Of a stretch of DNA of 64,000 bases, positions 46,901 through 58,699 are shown piece after piece. The position numbers and the translations under genes were made by a program. The stretch covers positions 22,311,001 through 22,375,000 of the forward strand of contig CM062214.1 in NCBI GenBank assembly GCA_031216445.1. Reading direction: 5' to 3'. Source of the DNA: Lateolabrax maculatus (lineage: Eukaryota; Chordata; Actinopteri; Acropomatiformes; Lateolabracidae). The stretch's first letter is position 1, and every line of letters begins with the position of its first letter. The notes under the pieces are model-generated. The model saw nothing but the letters and a program-made list of their open reading frames with translations. It ran no database searches and was not told the origin of the DNA.

Positions 46901-49571
46901 CATGTAAGCAGAGGAGGTTTGTCAGACCCTGCATTCACACTAATTCACATCTAATATTAGTGTGAGTAAAATGAATATTTCCAATTACAAGATACAGTAT
47001 ATTTTATTATGGATGAAAAGTAACGACTCATCATGCAAAATGATAAAAGTGTGAATGTGGGGTAATTCAAAGTTTACTTTCTCCTTGCAGTAATATGATG
47101 CACTGCTGTGGCTCCCAACCTGGATGGACCCACCAATATCAAGATACTGTAAATCTCAGAGGGAAACTGGACTGTGTAAAGGCCAAAAAGGTTGGGAACC
47201 ACTGTATACTTTCTCAGTGACCAGAAGAATAGAAGCCCCTTGTTCAGTACCACTTTGGACCAACTTTAGCAGCTAGCACAGAGACTCAGACAGGAACCTG
47301 TACGGTCCAGATGTTAAAGCTGACTCATGAGGGCAGCAGCGCTTCACACGGTGCCCAATTTAATGGGTGAAAGCTCCACTCTACTGACACTGCATTTAAT
47401 TTCATCCCATACTGTTCAGCGAGTACGCTTTGTATCGCTAATGTATGCTCTGGGATCAATGCTTCAATCTGCAGGTTTTAATGGACCCACAATGATTCGC
47501 TGTATGTTCTAAAACAGGATACCTTCTTCTGTGTTCATCTACAAAGTGCCACTTCCCGCATTCGGTGTAGACAATGTGTCTTGTGATCTGGTTTGTTCAT
47601 TGCACCCCTTTTGAGTTTGCCGCCTACAAAACGTGCAACAACTGTATGATCTCCCGCCCCCCTGGAACCAATGGTCATACTCTTCCACATCTGTTAGATA
47701 CCACTTTAACACCACTCTTGGAAATTTTTGTCACATATAATGAAAGTGTAGACATGGAGCTGCTCTCATCATGTCGAGACTCACATGTAAAGTGAAAAAG
47801 AGAGGCCCGACATCCTCTGCAGGCGCAGGGTATATACTGCATTTTTCTGGTCATTGAGTATTTCTGCAAACACTAAAGCGTTGATTTTTTCTAAATATAG
47901 TGCAGGCAGATTTATGAGCCAACATGAGCATTTGAAGCAAGCAAAGAGCACTAGAAAATCTCTACACTACTCTTATTGGTCTAGTATCACTGCAATAGTG
48001 AGTCATGAGGTACTTGCATGAGTCTGCTGTAGGCTCTGGGTGGACCTGAGTAAAGTACTGGTAGGCTGAGAGGAAATTTTAGCAGCAGTATTACTTTATA
48101 CAGACACATATTTCCTTTGGAAATTAAATCACAAAAGGACTTTGGATGAGCGGTTAGAAATGAAAGAACAATGAGGAAATACAGAGATCACACAGTGCAT
48201 GTTAAATCAGAAAGACAAAGTGAAAGACGGGAAATAGTCTTGTGGTTTAATAGTTTTGACTGTGACTTAAGTGTGTCAATTTGCTGTGTGAATGTAGTGC
48301 ACTGCACTACAAAAGCAAACAGCAGTGAGTTTACATGTTGTTATTACAAATAGTTTTCCTTTATACACGACATACTGTACTCGTGGAAGGGCATGAGGTT
48401 AACTTTAATAGCAATAGTATTTGTGTGTTTCTGTGAGCAAATGTACTCACATTTGCCTGCCCGTATTAGTGGCTGTCAAGATCTGTTAAAGGCCACTGTG
48501 GTGTGTAAAGGACGCTGTGCTGTACGCCCCAATAAACTGCTGATGGGACAGGATGAGGGGACAGTGGGTCCTCACAGCACGCCCCAGGGACATTCAAGGA
48601 CTACATCCACTCGGATGGATCATTACCTGGATTTCATCAGTCAGTAAATGCTAAAATGTAGAAGCTCCCAGTCTGTGACCAGTATTAACATTTTATATAA
48701 ACAATGGCAAACCCCACTTGCAATAGGAAATTGGCTTTTATTTTCTAAATTCTTGAATTGAAACATAATATTCAGCTCTTATTTGTCCTTTAAATCTTTT
48801 TGCTTTAAGACATATGAGAAATTAAAGAATAACATGACTTGTTAAAATATATTTCTAACTTGTGCAATGAATCTTTTTCTAAGAATCTCCACTTCACCTC
48901 ACCTCAATTCTGCTTTCCTTCAATACCCAGAAATCACGATGTCAGCGGCACACACAAGTTTATCCACCCTGCCAGTATGTTATTATCTCTAAGGATTACA
49001 AATGGAGAAGGGAGGCAGTAGATCTCACTACAGTTTGGATTTTGCTCTCAAGTTTTAACTGGTCACTTCCTGTGGTTATAAAATCCATCTGCAGAATGTC
49101 ATTCAAATTGGATATGGTGGAAAAGATGGCTATCCCCTAATGGAACCAGACCCATTAGTTAGACTCACCTGGTACTCCCGCGGGCCCAAACCCTCTCCAT
49201 TGGGCAGGGAAGACCTCCTGCGGGTCACGGGGGTCCGGTTGGGCGTGGAGCTTCCTGTAGGTCTCCTTTTGACCAGCAGTACCTCACAGCAGGCCTGGTC
49301 CTCATTTAATGTGCTCTTTCCTGCATTGATCACCCTAGACAGAGAGAGGAAGTAGAGATATGACCTTACACTATATAAATGAAATAATATTAGTAGTGGA
49401 GCAACAAGTAGGCATGATGTGTGTATTATATGTAATATAAATATAGGTATATGTATGAATAATAGAAATCGAAAATAATACTTTGATGTTGCATGTATAT
49501 ATACATATATGTGTATATACACATTTTATATATACACACACACACACACATACACATACACATACACACAT

Positions 49572-49604
<33 letters not shown>

Positions 49605-52600
49605 TACAAATAAAAAACTCAAGGGAAAGCCTCAGGGATCTGAGGGATTATTTCTTAGACATCAGTTGTCATCTCCACTCACATCATTTCAATCACATCA
49701 TTGTCAGAAACAAAAACAGTTTAGTAACAGCTGCGTCTTGGATAGAACTTTTTAAAAGGTGATTGTGCCTTTCTACATTTATCACTACTAAAATGTCAAA
49801 TTGTCCTGAATGTTGGTGAAAGATGATACACAGCTGCAGGTAAACTAAGGGTTTAAAGTCCTCTATTTCAACTGGAGCTGTGATCTTTAATCTATGACGT
49901 TCTTAGTGACAATAATAGCCTTCCAAACTCAATTCCTCTAAGAAGTTTCCCTTCATGAAACCAGTATTTTGCGATAAAAAGTGAGACATAAAGTCAGCAG
50001 ATACACAATCTTTAAATACACATTTCAATTTGAGACCCACGCATGTAGGGCAGAGGACAAAAAGACACATAAATACTGCATTATACAACACCTGGCAGAT
50101 GGTGCACTGCTGCTGTGAGTTGCTGTAGTCATGGACAAGCACACGCTGCTTAACAATACTCCAGGCATTCTCCATTTAGGCACACACAGTAGGAGATGTT
50201 AGGTCTACAGTGGCCCTATTAAAACTGTGCATATAGTAGTTTATAAAATTAGAGCTCAAGAGGTTAGATAAGCAAGTGGCACGCAGGGACGAAATGTGAA
50301 ATATAAATATGTATAACATATGGCTATTACGCTTAAAGTTTGGCAGCATGTCTCTACATCTTTACACAATGTCTCAAGTGAAAATCCTATCAAATTACAT
50401 TGCATGGCTGAATGTTGATATGACAGGCAGTCATGATTACTTCCCTTTGGAGGGTCCTATATAAATAATCCTAATTGGTCGAGGGGATGAACATGCAGAG
50501 CGGGGATCCTCTGTCTCCAGCTAAGAAAACACTGTCGGTTGTAAAACTGACAGACCTTCACTCAGTAAAATTGATTTGAATTGGAGTCTTGCACAATGGG
50601 CTATTCACTACTTCCCTATCCTAACAACTAATAATAGCACACTCCCTATGTGTAAAGGAAACTCTTAATTTGCCTACACAGCTACCCAACTAGAATTAGA
50701 AATCCACACCCAGTACCAACATAAGTATGACACATGGCAAGATGCTCACTTTGCATTAAAATAGTGCTGAAAACAAAATGATCACTAACAATTTTAATAA
50801 TCAAATAATTATTAAAGTCATTTATCAACACAAAACGTCAAATATTTGCTTCTTAAAAAGAAGGACTTGCTGTTTTGTTGAAAAAGTTCTACCAGAACAC
50901 ATACTAGTTATTGCACAGGTCCACTTACAAGCCTTTTCCGTGGCTTTCAACCTCATCTCACGGTCTTCATCAACATTTGGGGTTGGCTCGGTTGTCATGG
51001 AGATGCCTCAGTTGTCGTAATGCGACCTAAATAAGGATGTGCCAACTGTGCAAACTCCATCAACTGATAAAAGCCGCGACATGTGGTTGAATGTGCAAAA
51101 CCAATGGCATGTCCCATTAACCCCCTTTCCTAACTTCATACAATGAATAGAGGCCACAAACTTCATGCACCATCATGCGTGTCTGAGACCAAACCACTGC
51201 AGGGAGTGACGTTCATTTGACCCTGGAAGATCACAAGATTAACAGTTGAGCTTTGGAGCCTTTCATCTCTGATATGAGAGGAAAAGCCACCCACACCCCG
51301 AGGCACGAGTTGTGTCCGAGAGCAGGGCTGTCATGTTCGGTTACCTCATTTCATTTTTTCACATTTGAGACAATGGCATGACCTTAATTACTCTGTCAGA
51401 GCTGTAATCTACAGTGTGCCTTCTTTTTGGAACTTTTTCCCTTTTCAGTTACACTTGACCTGAAGTTTTGCTCCAAAGACACTGTAAGACTCCCCCAGGT
51501 CATTACACTGCATACACACGTGCCAAAATGAGAATGATTTATATATCTGTATATTCAATATCTTTTGGTTCTGGAGTGAATAATTTGAAGATGTCAAGTT
51601 GTGCTATGGAATAGGTAATGGGCATTTTTCAATTTTATTTGACATTTTATAGAGTGAAGAATTATTAAATTACTTTGCAAAAATAATAGATTAAGTGGAA
51701 ATGGAAATCTTTGTGGGTTGCAGCCCTAAATACAGCTACATTTTAAAAACTGGATCCTTGCTCTGTGCTGAATCATCCTTTGTTTTCATCTTGTTGCACA
51801 ACCAAAAGCACACATGAGTGATGCCAAGTTGAGAAAAAAAACTGACCTGGAGGCAATGACTACTACAAACACACTGTTCACAAAACACAGGTAATTATAG
51901 ATTTCGGGTTAACTATTGAACCACTGCACTGCCTATACTTTAACCGATTTTCTACATTCATCCAGCACTTCATTCACTGTATCTTTTGTGTTAACCAGTT
52001 TAAAGTTACATTACATTAAATAGGCCTAAATGTTTTGAATAACGTTTTATTGCATGTTTTATCTTTGCTTAGATGATCATTCTTTGTATCCTATATTTCT
52101 CTTTGTTTCTTCTTTTTGTGGCCGTAAGCTCGTGCTACTCCACGAACAGATCATGTAAGATAATGATAAAGATGACCCTTTGATGTGATTATGGCAGTGC
52201 ATCACATGTCTCATTCAACGGCAACTCATAGTTAAGCCTCACGTGAAGGAAAGCTGGCACTGGACTGAAACAGCATTACGTTGTTGCTGCCTCAGAGCGA
52301 TGTGCCGTGTTGACTTAGCAGAAACAACACAAGAACATGAGCTGCGTCATGTGATTTAGCACTGGGAAGCTTTGTATGTTAAAAGTGCTCATGTGTTTCC
52401 CCTCAACAGAGGAGTGCGACGTTGACTTGACTTAGCTCCCTTTATAATGGAAAAATAGCAAAAAAGTAGAGGAAAAGACTGAAGAAAAACCAAAAAGTAT
52501 TATGGAAAAACAGTACGATAAAAACAGGGGAACAGCATACATAATTACGGCATTTTTGCATTCATTCAACACCCTCTTCACACTGTTAAACACCCTGGAG

Positions 52601-55600
52601 CTGCCCCTTATAATCACTGTCCCCTTAACATAAATATTAATGCTGAGTGTGCCAAAGCACTGACATGCCCTCTCACACATGAGTGTCTGCTGACCTGCAG
52701 GCAAAACATACAGCGTGCAGCGGTGGTTCTAGTGTTTATCTTACAGACACACAAATTGATTAAGTATTGATCGGACTGCTGCTGCGCTGATGCGTAGAGT
52801 GATTGATGGAGCGAATGGATGAGTGGGTGGGAAAGCTTGGAGGAGGTGAAGAGAGGAAAGACGTGGAGGAGAAGGGGAGCTGAGACGTTTTTTTGCTGCA
52901 CCATCATCACAATTGGATCCCTCCTATTGATGAAGTGGCTCTAACAGTTCTTAATGAACCTCTTCTTCAGGCTACTTTTGGCTTTGGCATAAAGATTCTA
53001 CCAGTGGAGAGAAACTTTCTGTCTACCATATTTCATGTTAATAGCGAGCCTTGATTTGTTCTCAAGACCACAATATTTAATAATTATTAGATAAATTTAA
53101 TTATATGTTTTAGCCTCAAGGTCATAGTGGAGTTGTTGTACTAGACTGCAATATATTCAGAGGGGTTTTCTAATAGTATGTCCCCTCATGTCCAATATGT
53201 AAATAAGGAGGGCAGAAAATTATAATATAGTCCAGTACAACAGCACTTTTAACTATGACCTCCGTAATGAAGCCATTTACACATTTCAGACAATGCCATC
53301 AAAAAGTAAACGTAAAGGTAGAATTGTTGTATTGAATTGCATGGAATTGCACAGGTATACCTAATAAAGAGCCACTGAGTGTTTATGACTTGGCATTTTT
53401 GGTTTTGTGAATGCACATGGTCACAGCAAGGTCGAGCCCTGACCGAAAAGACTTCCAGGAGAGAGCACACCTGCATACACCCAGCTGAAGGTGACAGCAA
53501 GGGCAGTTTCCCTCTTTCGTTCTATTTTTGGAAACACCGAGCAAACATGACCGCGCTGTGAACTGCACCCCAACGGTTAACTGAGAGAGAATTACTTGTG
53601 GCCAGAGCTGTTATATACATGTTGGGGGGAAAAACAACTGGAGAGAGACACAGCAGTAAATGTAGCCCGTTTGCAGACGTGAGGCAGAGTAAGTGTGCAG
53701 GAGAAGAGAGGTTAGAGTTAGAGTGACCAATCCTCACTGATCCATTCAAATGATCGTGCTTCACTGGACCTGACAGTCAGTGCACCCACTCAGAGACAGT
53801 GCATCAGAATCCTCCTCATAAAACAGAACTGCTCTTCCTGTCTCCGCAGGGAGCAACACAACAACCCAGCATAACCCCAGCAAGCTGAGAGAGGCCTACT
53901 CATAGACAGGCCGGGGTATGAAGGAGAAAAACACAGTACAGAGACCGGGTGGGCAATTCATCCTGCATGATCCTACACTTTGATTTAATGATAATGATCT
54001 TCAAATATTGGCATGCTGACACTATGGAATCCTTTTGTATGATTTCAGTTGTTTAAATAAGATGTAAAAAGTGCAACTAAGTATGAGTATGAGTGTGGTA
54101 TTTACCAAAATTATTATGATGCACACACTTAACCATCTTGGAGATTCCCGTCAGATCATGTTTTCTTCAAACATGACTCATCTAATATGTATGTAGAAAA
54201 TATAAACAAGACTAAGAGTCTACAGCCAAGCACTCTGAGGTTGCACTTATGCCGCATCCTCTCATATGATTTAAGATACCCTTGATAACGACTTGCAAGC
54301 ATTAACATCAACAAGATTTATTGATTGTGTTGGTTGTGGGGGGATTCAAATACTTTGCATTGACAATAATACAACACATCCACTACATCTGAGTTTAATG
54401 ATGTGAGGCATCCACATTTGTTTTGTTTTCAGGCACTTCTGTATTATTTAGTGCCAAGTCAGATAACATTAGCACTAAACACAAAGAACACTTGAGGCTG
54501 ATTCAAATGTCATCAGCTTTGCAGATATTTGTTCACAAATAAAAAGTACTGGACAAAAGTAATCTTTGACCTGATGATGCTTAAAAACCACTGAAAAACA
54601 AAAATGTCAATCTCAAGGAGTACAATTCAGAGGATTATCAAAGTCAGAGGGCTCCATCCCCTGGGGACCATGCATTTCTGTGCAAAACTTCATTGTAACC
54701 TTTAAAATTGTTGAAATATGTCAGTCTGGATCAGTACGATGGACCGACCGTCCAACTCTGCCATCCCTGAGCCGCCAGCATGGCTGAAAGGTGCAAAAAG
54801 AGAGTGATTGCAATATTTACTAAACTTGGCAGGATACACACACTTGACAACTCAAAGATTCCCTTTGTACATTTTATTTTATCAGATAGATCCACTGGTA
54901 TCTGACCCCGTTAACCCTCTCAGGCGGATCTGCATGGATCACATCATCTCATATGGGCTCAGGTTTTCTCCACTAACTGTGAGATTTCACTACAACAACG
55001 CCTGCTGGTAAGCCAGCTGTTGACAAATCCCCAGTATGGCTCAATCCTGGCTGATGCTACAACAAGCTGGCGTGCACACACACACACACACTCACACACA
55101 TTTTCCTGGCAGCAGCATCACATATACTCAGGAAGTAGGGCTGTTCAACTGATCCTGTAGAATTATACATCCCGTTTAAGTATGTTGTTAGTGTTGTAAA
55201 TAATTGTGTTGTTTCAATCATAAACTGGCAATAATTGTGATAAATAATGAAATTCACAATTAGCAAAAAATCATCATTTTAACAAAAATTATACAACCCA
55301 CTTTAGAACATATATGAGTGGGTGATGGTTTCACAGAAGAGAATTATCGTCCTTTCTTTCCATTTTGAGATTAAAGATTCTTCATGGCAGATTAGCATGA
55401 GGAAGCAGAGGAGGGCGTGTATGAGAATCTAACAAATTCATTCATTTCTTCATCCTATAGGAATCAGAGACCATATAGATCTCTTTTATTACTGAAACAG
55501 TCAATTGATCAATTAGTCGATCAACAAAAAATTAATCAACAACTATTTTTTGTATTGAATCTGTTGGTCGGACAAAACAACCAATTTGAAGACATCCCCT

Positions 55601-57552
55601 TGAGCTCTGGGAAATTGTGCTGGTCATGCTTTCACTATCTTCTGAAGTTTCACGTTTGAAACTATTGATCTGAGAATTAGAAAAATAACCATTAGATGAA
55701 TCGATACTGAATTGATATTGCACTAAGAGGGCTGACTTACTGTGAGAGAACAAGCTTTTTGCACGTGCAAACTGGGTTCACAGCAGGACGGCTGAAGTTG
55801 AAACATGAGACGCAAAGAAATAGGGGGAGTTTCTGCACACAGTGCTCTTACTGGACGTCTCACATCATCGATAAGCAGTTAAGTTTGAGGAAATAGCCAC
55901 TCTATCACAACAGCCTGTCAACTGCATGAAACTAAGACTTTATATCAAGGGAAAAACACAGAACAAACTTACTCTTCTTCGTGAATTTATGAATGCAGGG
56001 CACTAAACTGCCGTGTCACACACTGTAGCTAGAATTGCTTCAAGGACTCAGCTGTGGCCTCTATAGATGTGACACAGCCTCTGACCACCAGACCACCCAG
56101 ATACTTTGTGGAGCTGCATGAGTGGAAGTGAATGTAACCTGCAGCATGTGAAATGAAAAGTCAACAGTTTTTCTGTTTGTGTAGTGCAGGTCACGTTATA
56201 GCCTAAGGAGGGGGCTAAGCACGCTGCTCTTACCAACTTGCAGATTAATTAATTCTTACTTCCCTGTCCTGTTTGTTGTCTGTTAGAACATTTCACCCAG
56301 TCTGCATTTTCTCATGTTCTGCCACATTTTTTTTTTTGCAGCTGCACTCCAACACCAACAGCACAGTTTATAGAAGCAGAGTAACTTTGCTTGTCATGAG
56401 TCAAGCTGCTACACTTGATGCTGTTTATAATATGTCCTTTTGAAAGTACAACACAGCCAGATTATTACAGCCTTGGCAGGAGGATGCAGGGAGTGAAATG
56501 GATTCTGTATGCCCAAACATTAGATGTGAGATCAATTATACAACAGATGATGTTAGGTCTGATTGCCATTCTGGTTCTCAGGTGTCAAGTAGAAGGAGGA
56601 AGACATTTACTGTCTGACAAGGCAAACAATGGACAAGATACATGTCAAACCTGCTATTCTACAAGTGAATGCTTTGTGTTCCCTGTAATATACATCTAAA
56701 GGTTTACCGGCTCTACTGAGACTCATAGTGTTGAACAAAAAGGAAGCGGATCTGTATTAAACTATGCACACATCATAGCACTAAACCCGATGAGTATTCC
56801 TGGAAGCTTTCCTGCCTGGCCTCACACATAAGAGCCAATAAAACCTGTTTTTTTTTTTTTTTTGCTGCTTGAAATAAAACCCAGTTTTGATGGTGCAGTT
56901 TACAGTTGATATCACAACATAAAAAACGCTCTACAACATGTTCCCCTATATCTTGCAGCGAGTCTGCTGCACTTGTAAGCCTACAGTGACCTTATTACAG
57001 CCTACTTTGAGCTATTTCCTCCATCTACTACGCCACCACAACTACACGGCCGTCGAGACTAGATTAAAGCGACCTGATCTGGTCGGCGGAGGCACGTTGA
57101 TGTCCTGCGATCAGGGCCTCCTCATGGGAAACTGGGATGTTTAAAAGGACACTGAAGGAATACGAGGGGAAAAGGCCACACATGAAGCCCGCATGAGAAT
57201 ATACATCCTCCCGTGGTTATAATAAAGCTGCGGGTGGTTGTGGTCCAGCAGGGACGCGCTCGCCTCCCGGGGATGCTGTGCGCCGCGCAGCAAAAGATGG
57301 ACGCGTGCAGGTTACTCACTCTGCGTAGCCGGTGGCCCACGGCAGCCGCTTGGTCTCCTTCAGGATCAGGATCGGTCTCGCAATGTGATCCGCCGAGCAC
57401 TCGATCTCGTCCGGCGACAGACCCAGGAACTCCGGTCTGCTGTACGGGTACTTGAGCGGCAGATCCGAGCCGCCGGGCTGGTCGCCGCCGGAGCCGCCAG
57501 CCATCACGCCTCCCATGAAACTGGCCACCGCCGACTTCACCCGCGTGAGCAT
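30336..57552 (-). CDS. ppm1h: ppm1h, PP2C-family protein phosphatase 1H, complete, 10 exons
   Basis: Complete gene for a Mg2+/Mn2+-dependent Ser/Thr phosphatase of the PPM family. In mammals PPM1H dephosphorylates Rab8A/Rab10 at the LRRK2 site and acts on p27. Exons in transcript order: 57552-57320, 49334-49169, 46829-46473, 40892-40780, 40603-40519, 40294-40176, 35546-35483, 33284-33177, 30980-30829, 30483-30336. The sum is 1,545 nt, all phases fit, giving 514 residues. The N-terminus MLTRVKSAVASFMGG resembles the amphipathic membrane-binding helix of PPM1H. Metal-site motifs: DGHAG at 148-152, NAGDSR at 285-290, DGLWD at 437-441, SGDD at 496-499. The start ATG has A at -3 and lies in a CpG island. 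The last intron is GC-AG. PPM1J and PPM1M are alternatives, but length, splice pattern, the TRAASLRG segment and synteny fit PPM1H. Confidence 0.97.
30484..30828 (-). other. ppm1h: ppm1h intron 9, GC-AG type
   Basis: A 345-nt intron beginning AG|GCACGT and ending TATGTCAG. GC-AG introns are a minority class spliced by the major spliceosome. A GT donor three bases later in the frame would not reproduce the conserved peptide. Confidence 0.85.
30829..30980 (-). CDS. ppm1h: ppm1h exon 9 (DGLWD motif; GC donor)
   Basis: Acceptor CCCACCAG. Residues 416-465 contain VLVLGTDGLWDVLSSQEVAE, with metal-binding Asp437, and FLANCDPDDQH. The exon must end CAC AG because only that joins in frame to TACACAATG, making His-Arg-Tyr-Thr. 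The following bases are GCACGT, a GC donor. Confidence 0.93.
32630..32850. promoter_or_regulatory. candidate non-coding element in ppm1h intron 8
   Basis: A block of balanced composition and CpG dinucleotides inside an AT-rich intron, with no repeat features and no open frame. This texture often marks a conserved enhancer, but nothing in the single sequence proves it. Confidence 0.2.
33177..33284 (-). CDS. ppm1h: ppm1h exon 8
   Basis: Acceptor TTTTGCAG, donor GTAGGC. 36 whole codons, residues 380-415: ARVLATIGVTRGLGDHNLKV and IYIKPFLSCCPE. The TRGLGDH block is the PP2C SRALGD-type motif. Confidence 0.96.
33930..34430. promoter_or_regulatory. candidate non-coding element in ppm1h intron 7
   Basis: Complex, non-repetitive, non-coding sequence with several TAAT/ATTA and CAGGC motifs and a (CCG) run near 34369-34380. 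Offered as a possible enhancer only. Confidence 0.2.
35373..35386. repeat. poly-G tract
   Basis: 14 consecutive G in ppm1h intron 7, about 160 bp from exon 7... on the + strand at lower coordinates. Confidence 0.9.
35483..35546 (-). CDS. ppm1h: ppm1h exon 7 (64 nt)
   Basis: Acceptor TGCGCAG, donor GTAAGA. It completes Trp358 and encodes AYKTIEDDDLKFPLIYGEGK. It was found by looking for the peptide missing between exons 6 and 8. Confidence 0.95.
37322..37348. repeat. poly-G tract with one A
   Basis: Five G, one A, then 21 G in ppm1h intron 6, next to a GAGAGA-rich stretch (37291-37319). Confidence 0.95.
40176..40294 (-). CDS. ppm1h: ppm1h exon 6
   Basis: Acceptor ATCAAAG, donor GTGGGT at 40175. 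Residues 319-357: AYMQPHLLGNEFTHLEFPRR and KKMLYRDFTMSG, typical of PPM1H-group proteins. Confidence 0.95.
40519..40603 (-). CDS. ppm1h: ppm1h exon 5
   Basis: Acceptor TCCTCAG, donor GTAAGG. Residues 291-318: AIIIRAGEVIPMSAEFTPES then RQRLQFL. This is the DSRA-type strand and the start of the flap region. Confidence 0.96.
40780..40892 (-). CDS. ppm1h: ppm1h exon 4
   Basis: Acceptor TCTTCAG, donor GTGAGA. Residues 253-289 include YNISGGCTALVVVYLLGKLY and VGNAGDS, the core beta strand and Gly-Asp-Ser of the PP2C fold. Confidence 0.96.
40911..40941. repeat. (CA)n microsatellite
   Basis: About 15 CA units in ppm1h intron 3, beginning 18 bp from the exon 4 acceptor. This places a (GT)n run close to the branch point/polypyrimidine zone on the transcribed strand. 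Confidence 0.95.
41220..41365. promoter_or_regulatory. cluster of homeodomain-type TAATTA sites in ppm1h intron 3
   Basis: At least five TAATTA/ATTAAT cores within about 130 bp: GTTAATTAG, GATTAATTT, CTAATTAAAC, CATTAATTAG and AATAATTAACC, plus GAATTAATC. Complex sequence flanks the cluster on both sides. A candidate enhancer bound by homeodomain proteins. Confidence 0.35.
41819..41890. repeat. 30-bp minisatellite, about 2.4 copies
   Basis: The unit reads ATGTGTGTGTTTGTGTAGAT then TTTGTACGAG. Copies lie at 41819-41850 and 41851-41880, with a partial third copy after. GT microsatellites occur nearby (41689-41712, 42010-42030). Confidence 0.85.
42555..42700. promoter_or_regulatory. second TAATTA cluster with an inverted repeat
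   Basis: GGTAATTAACTGAATTAATC and ACTAATTAGCC lie near 42564-42602. The perfect inverted repeat TAATGCTCC / GGAGCATTA follows at about 42672-42697, with an 8-base spacer. Regulatory role is inferred only. Confidence 0.3.
44355..44615. mobile_element. degenerate copy of the ATTAATCGATTA fish repeat
   Basis: It begins AGCTGAAACTATTAGTCGAT, contains GTAAACTGAATAT (44523-44535), and ends near GGTTAATGCAGCTCTAA. It shares these motifs with the copies at 14.8, 26, 51.6 and 55.6 kb. Confidence 0.65.
46473..46829 (-). CDS. ppm1h: ppm1h exon 3 (first catalytic motif)
   Basis: Acceptor ATCCAG, donor GTAAGA. Residues 134-252 hold HYWALFDGHAGSGAAVVASR (metal-binding Asp148 and Gly149), PPTCLGEEP, then the PPM1H/J/M-specific insertion TRAASLRGAAGAPGSPSTPP and FFTEKKISHESLVIGAIENA. 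Confidence 0.97.
49169..49334 (-). CDS. ppm1h: ppm1h exon 2
   Basis: Acceptor GTCTAG, donor GTGAGT. Residues 79-133 begin VINAGKSTLNEDQACCEVL, with the ED pair of the PP2C fold, then a basic/Ser segment RRRSSLPNGEG. Confidence 0.96.
49533..49612. repeat. compound CA/CATA microsatellite
   Basis: Alternating (CA)n and (CATA)n blocks in ppm1h intron 1, about 200 bp upstream of exon 2 on the transcribed strand. Confidence 0.95.
51535..51740. mobile_element. degenerate copy of the ATTAATCGATTA fish repeat
   Basis: It contains ATATCTTTTGGTTCTGGA, GACATTTTATAGAGTGAAG, and the terminal motif GGTTGCAGCCCTAAA at about 51718-51731, the family's end sequence. A shorter fragment lies at about 50775-50860. 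Confidence 0.65.
55073..55100. repeat. (CA)n microsatellite
   Basis: Short CA run with one interruption in ppm1h intron 1. Confidence 0.85.
55490..55715. mobile_element. degenerate copy of the ATTAATCGATTA fish repeat
   Basis: It has CTGAAACAGTCAATTGATCA, then GAAGACATCCCCTTGAGCTC and TGGGAAATTGTGCTGGTCA, and ends in an ATTAGATGAATCGATACTGA stretch. It lies in ppm1h intron 1. Confidence 0.65.
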
Positions 57553-57960
57553 GGTCCTGCAGCGGCGCGGGTCCGGGCGATGCGACTGCGTGAGCTACTT
57601 CTCCTCCTCCTCCTCCTCCTCCTCTGTCCCCCCCACCGCCCGACGGATCCCCGCACGGCGACGCGGCTTCGCGGCGTGAAAGGCGGACGCAGAGCGGAGC
57701 GGCGGAGACTCATTCAGCTCCGATCTGCCTCTCGGTGAACGCGGAAATAAAGGACAACACACTCTCACACACACTCACACACACACGCAGGCAGGCAGGG
57801 GAGTCATGTGACAGGCCGGTCGCTGCGGGTGGATTTGGTCTCTCTGGATTAACCCGCTGCTGTCAGAGCTGGAGGTCAAAGGTGCGTAATCCCGCGGGGA
57901 CGATTACCTCCCGGGCAAAGGTGCAGCGCGTCAAAGCGCCGACCCGTGCAGAGAGGTGGG
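57240..57960 (-). promoter_or_regulatory. ppm1h: ppm1h CpG island, promoter and 5' UTR
   Basis: Dense CpG sequence covers exon 1 and at least 400 bp upstream on the - strand. A (TCC)n run at 57601-57624 would appear as (GGA)n about 50 nt before the ATG if transcribed. The transcription start cannot be fixed. Confidence 0.7.
57320..57552 (-). CDS. ppm1h: ppm1h exon 1 (start codon)
   Basis: ATG at 57552-57550, residues 1-77 plus two bases of Glu78, donor GTGAGT. It contains PEFLGLSPDEIECSADHIAR and LPWATGYAE. A Gly-rich stretch (residues 20-27) is the variable part. Confidence 0.96.
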
Positions 57961-57980
57961 CCCTGGTAAACACATGCACA

Positions 57981-57981
57981 T

Positions 57982-58016
<35 letters not shown>
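57981..58016. repeat. (CA)n microsatellite
   Basis: About 17 CA units immediately upstream of the ppm1h CpG island. Confidence 0.95.
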
Positions 58017-58018
<2 letters not shown>

Positions 58019-58565
58019 CACACATGTGGGATAGCCTGCCACATACGAGCACATTCTCACTTATAATTCACAATGGCAGGTTTTGATAATATGTCAGACT
58101 GGACATGTTGGCACGCACTGCTGTTTAACTGCAAAATCAATTCGTTTCCCTCAGGTTTTAACAGGTCAGCAGAACCATCCCCCTTTGCCACAAACTGGGC
58201 TTGTCTTGCTCATTTGATGAAGGTGATAAAATGCTAAAAAGACCATAACATATTGTTATTATATGTATTATTATGTTGTTTTTTTTTAAATGTGCAGTAT
58301 ACACAAAGAAAATCCACTGTATTAAGTCATGTTTTACAGCTGGCGTCTACAAACAGAAGTAATGCATCATTTTCTGGAGCAGAAAGTTTTTATCTGATAA
58401 AAAGAAGGCCGGTGTCTCCAGACCGCCAAAAAAGCCAAAGCACAAATTGTCTCCCTATAACAGCTGCATAATTCTGTCAAGAGTGAAACGATAATGGTTC
58501 TTCTTATGCAACTTATTTGTCCTCATAAGACAGAATTAAACAAAAGGAAAAGATCTCACACCCAC

Positions 58566-58570
<5 letters not shown>

Positions 58571-58624
<54 letters not shown>
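58571..58624. repeat. (CT)n microsatellite
   Basis: 27 uninterrupted CT units followed by AACACACACA, about 1 kb upstream of the ppm1h start codon. Confidence 0.97.
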
Positions 58625-58625
<1 letters not shown>

Positions 58626-58699
58626 ACACACACACACCAAAACCAAAACCAAACTCAGTGTGAGTGCAGTCAGCTGACAGGCATGCTCTCTGTACCTGA

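Noticed and set aside
49371..49762. Several Tyr/His/Thr-rich frames
   Set aside because: Translations of the CA/CATA microsatellite.
57238..57738. 166-residue frame opposite ppm1h exon 1
   Set aside because: Antisense to the CpG island, with poly-Leu from the TCC repeat and an Arg/Pro/Ala-rich composition from high GC.
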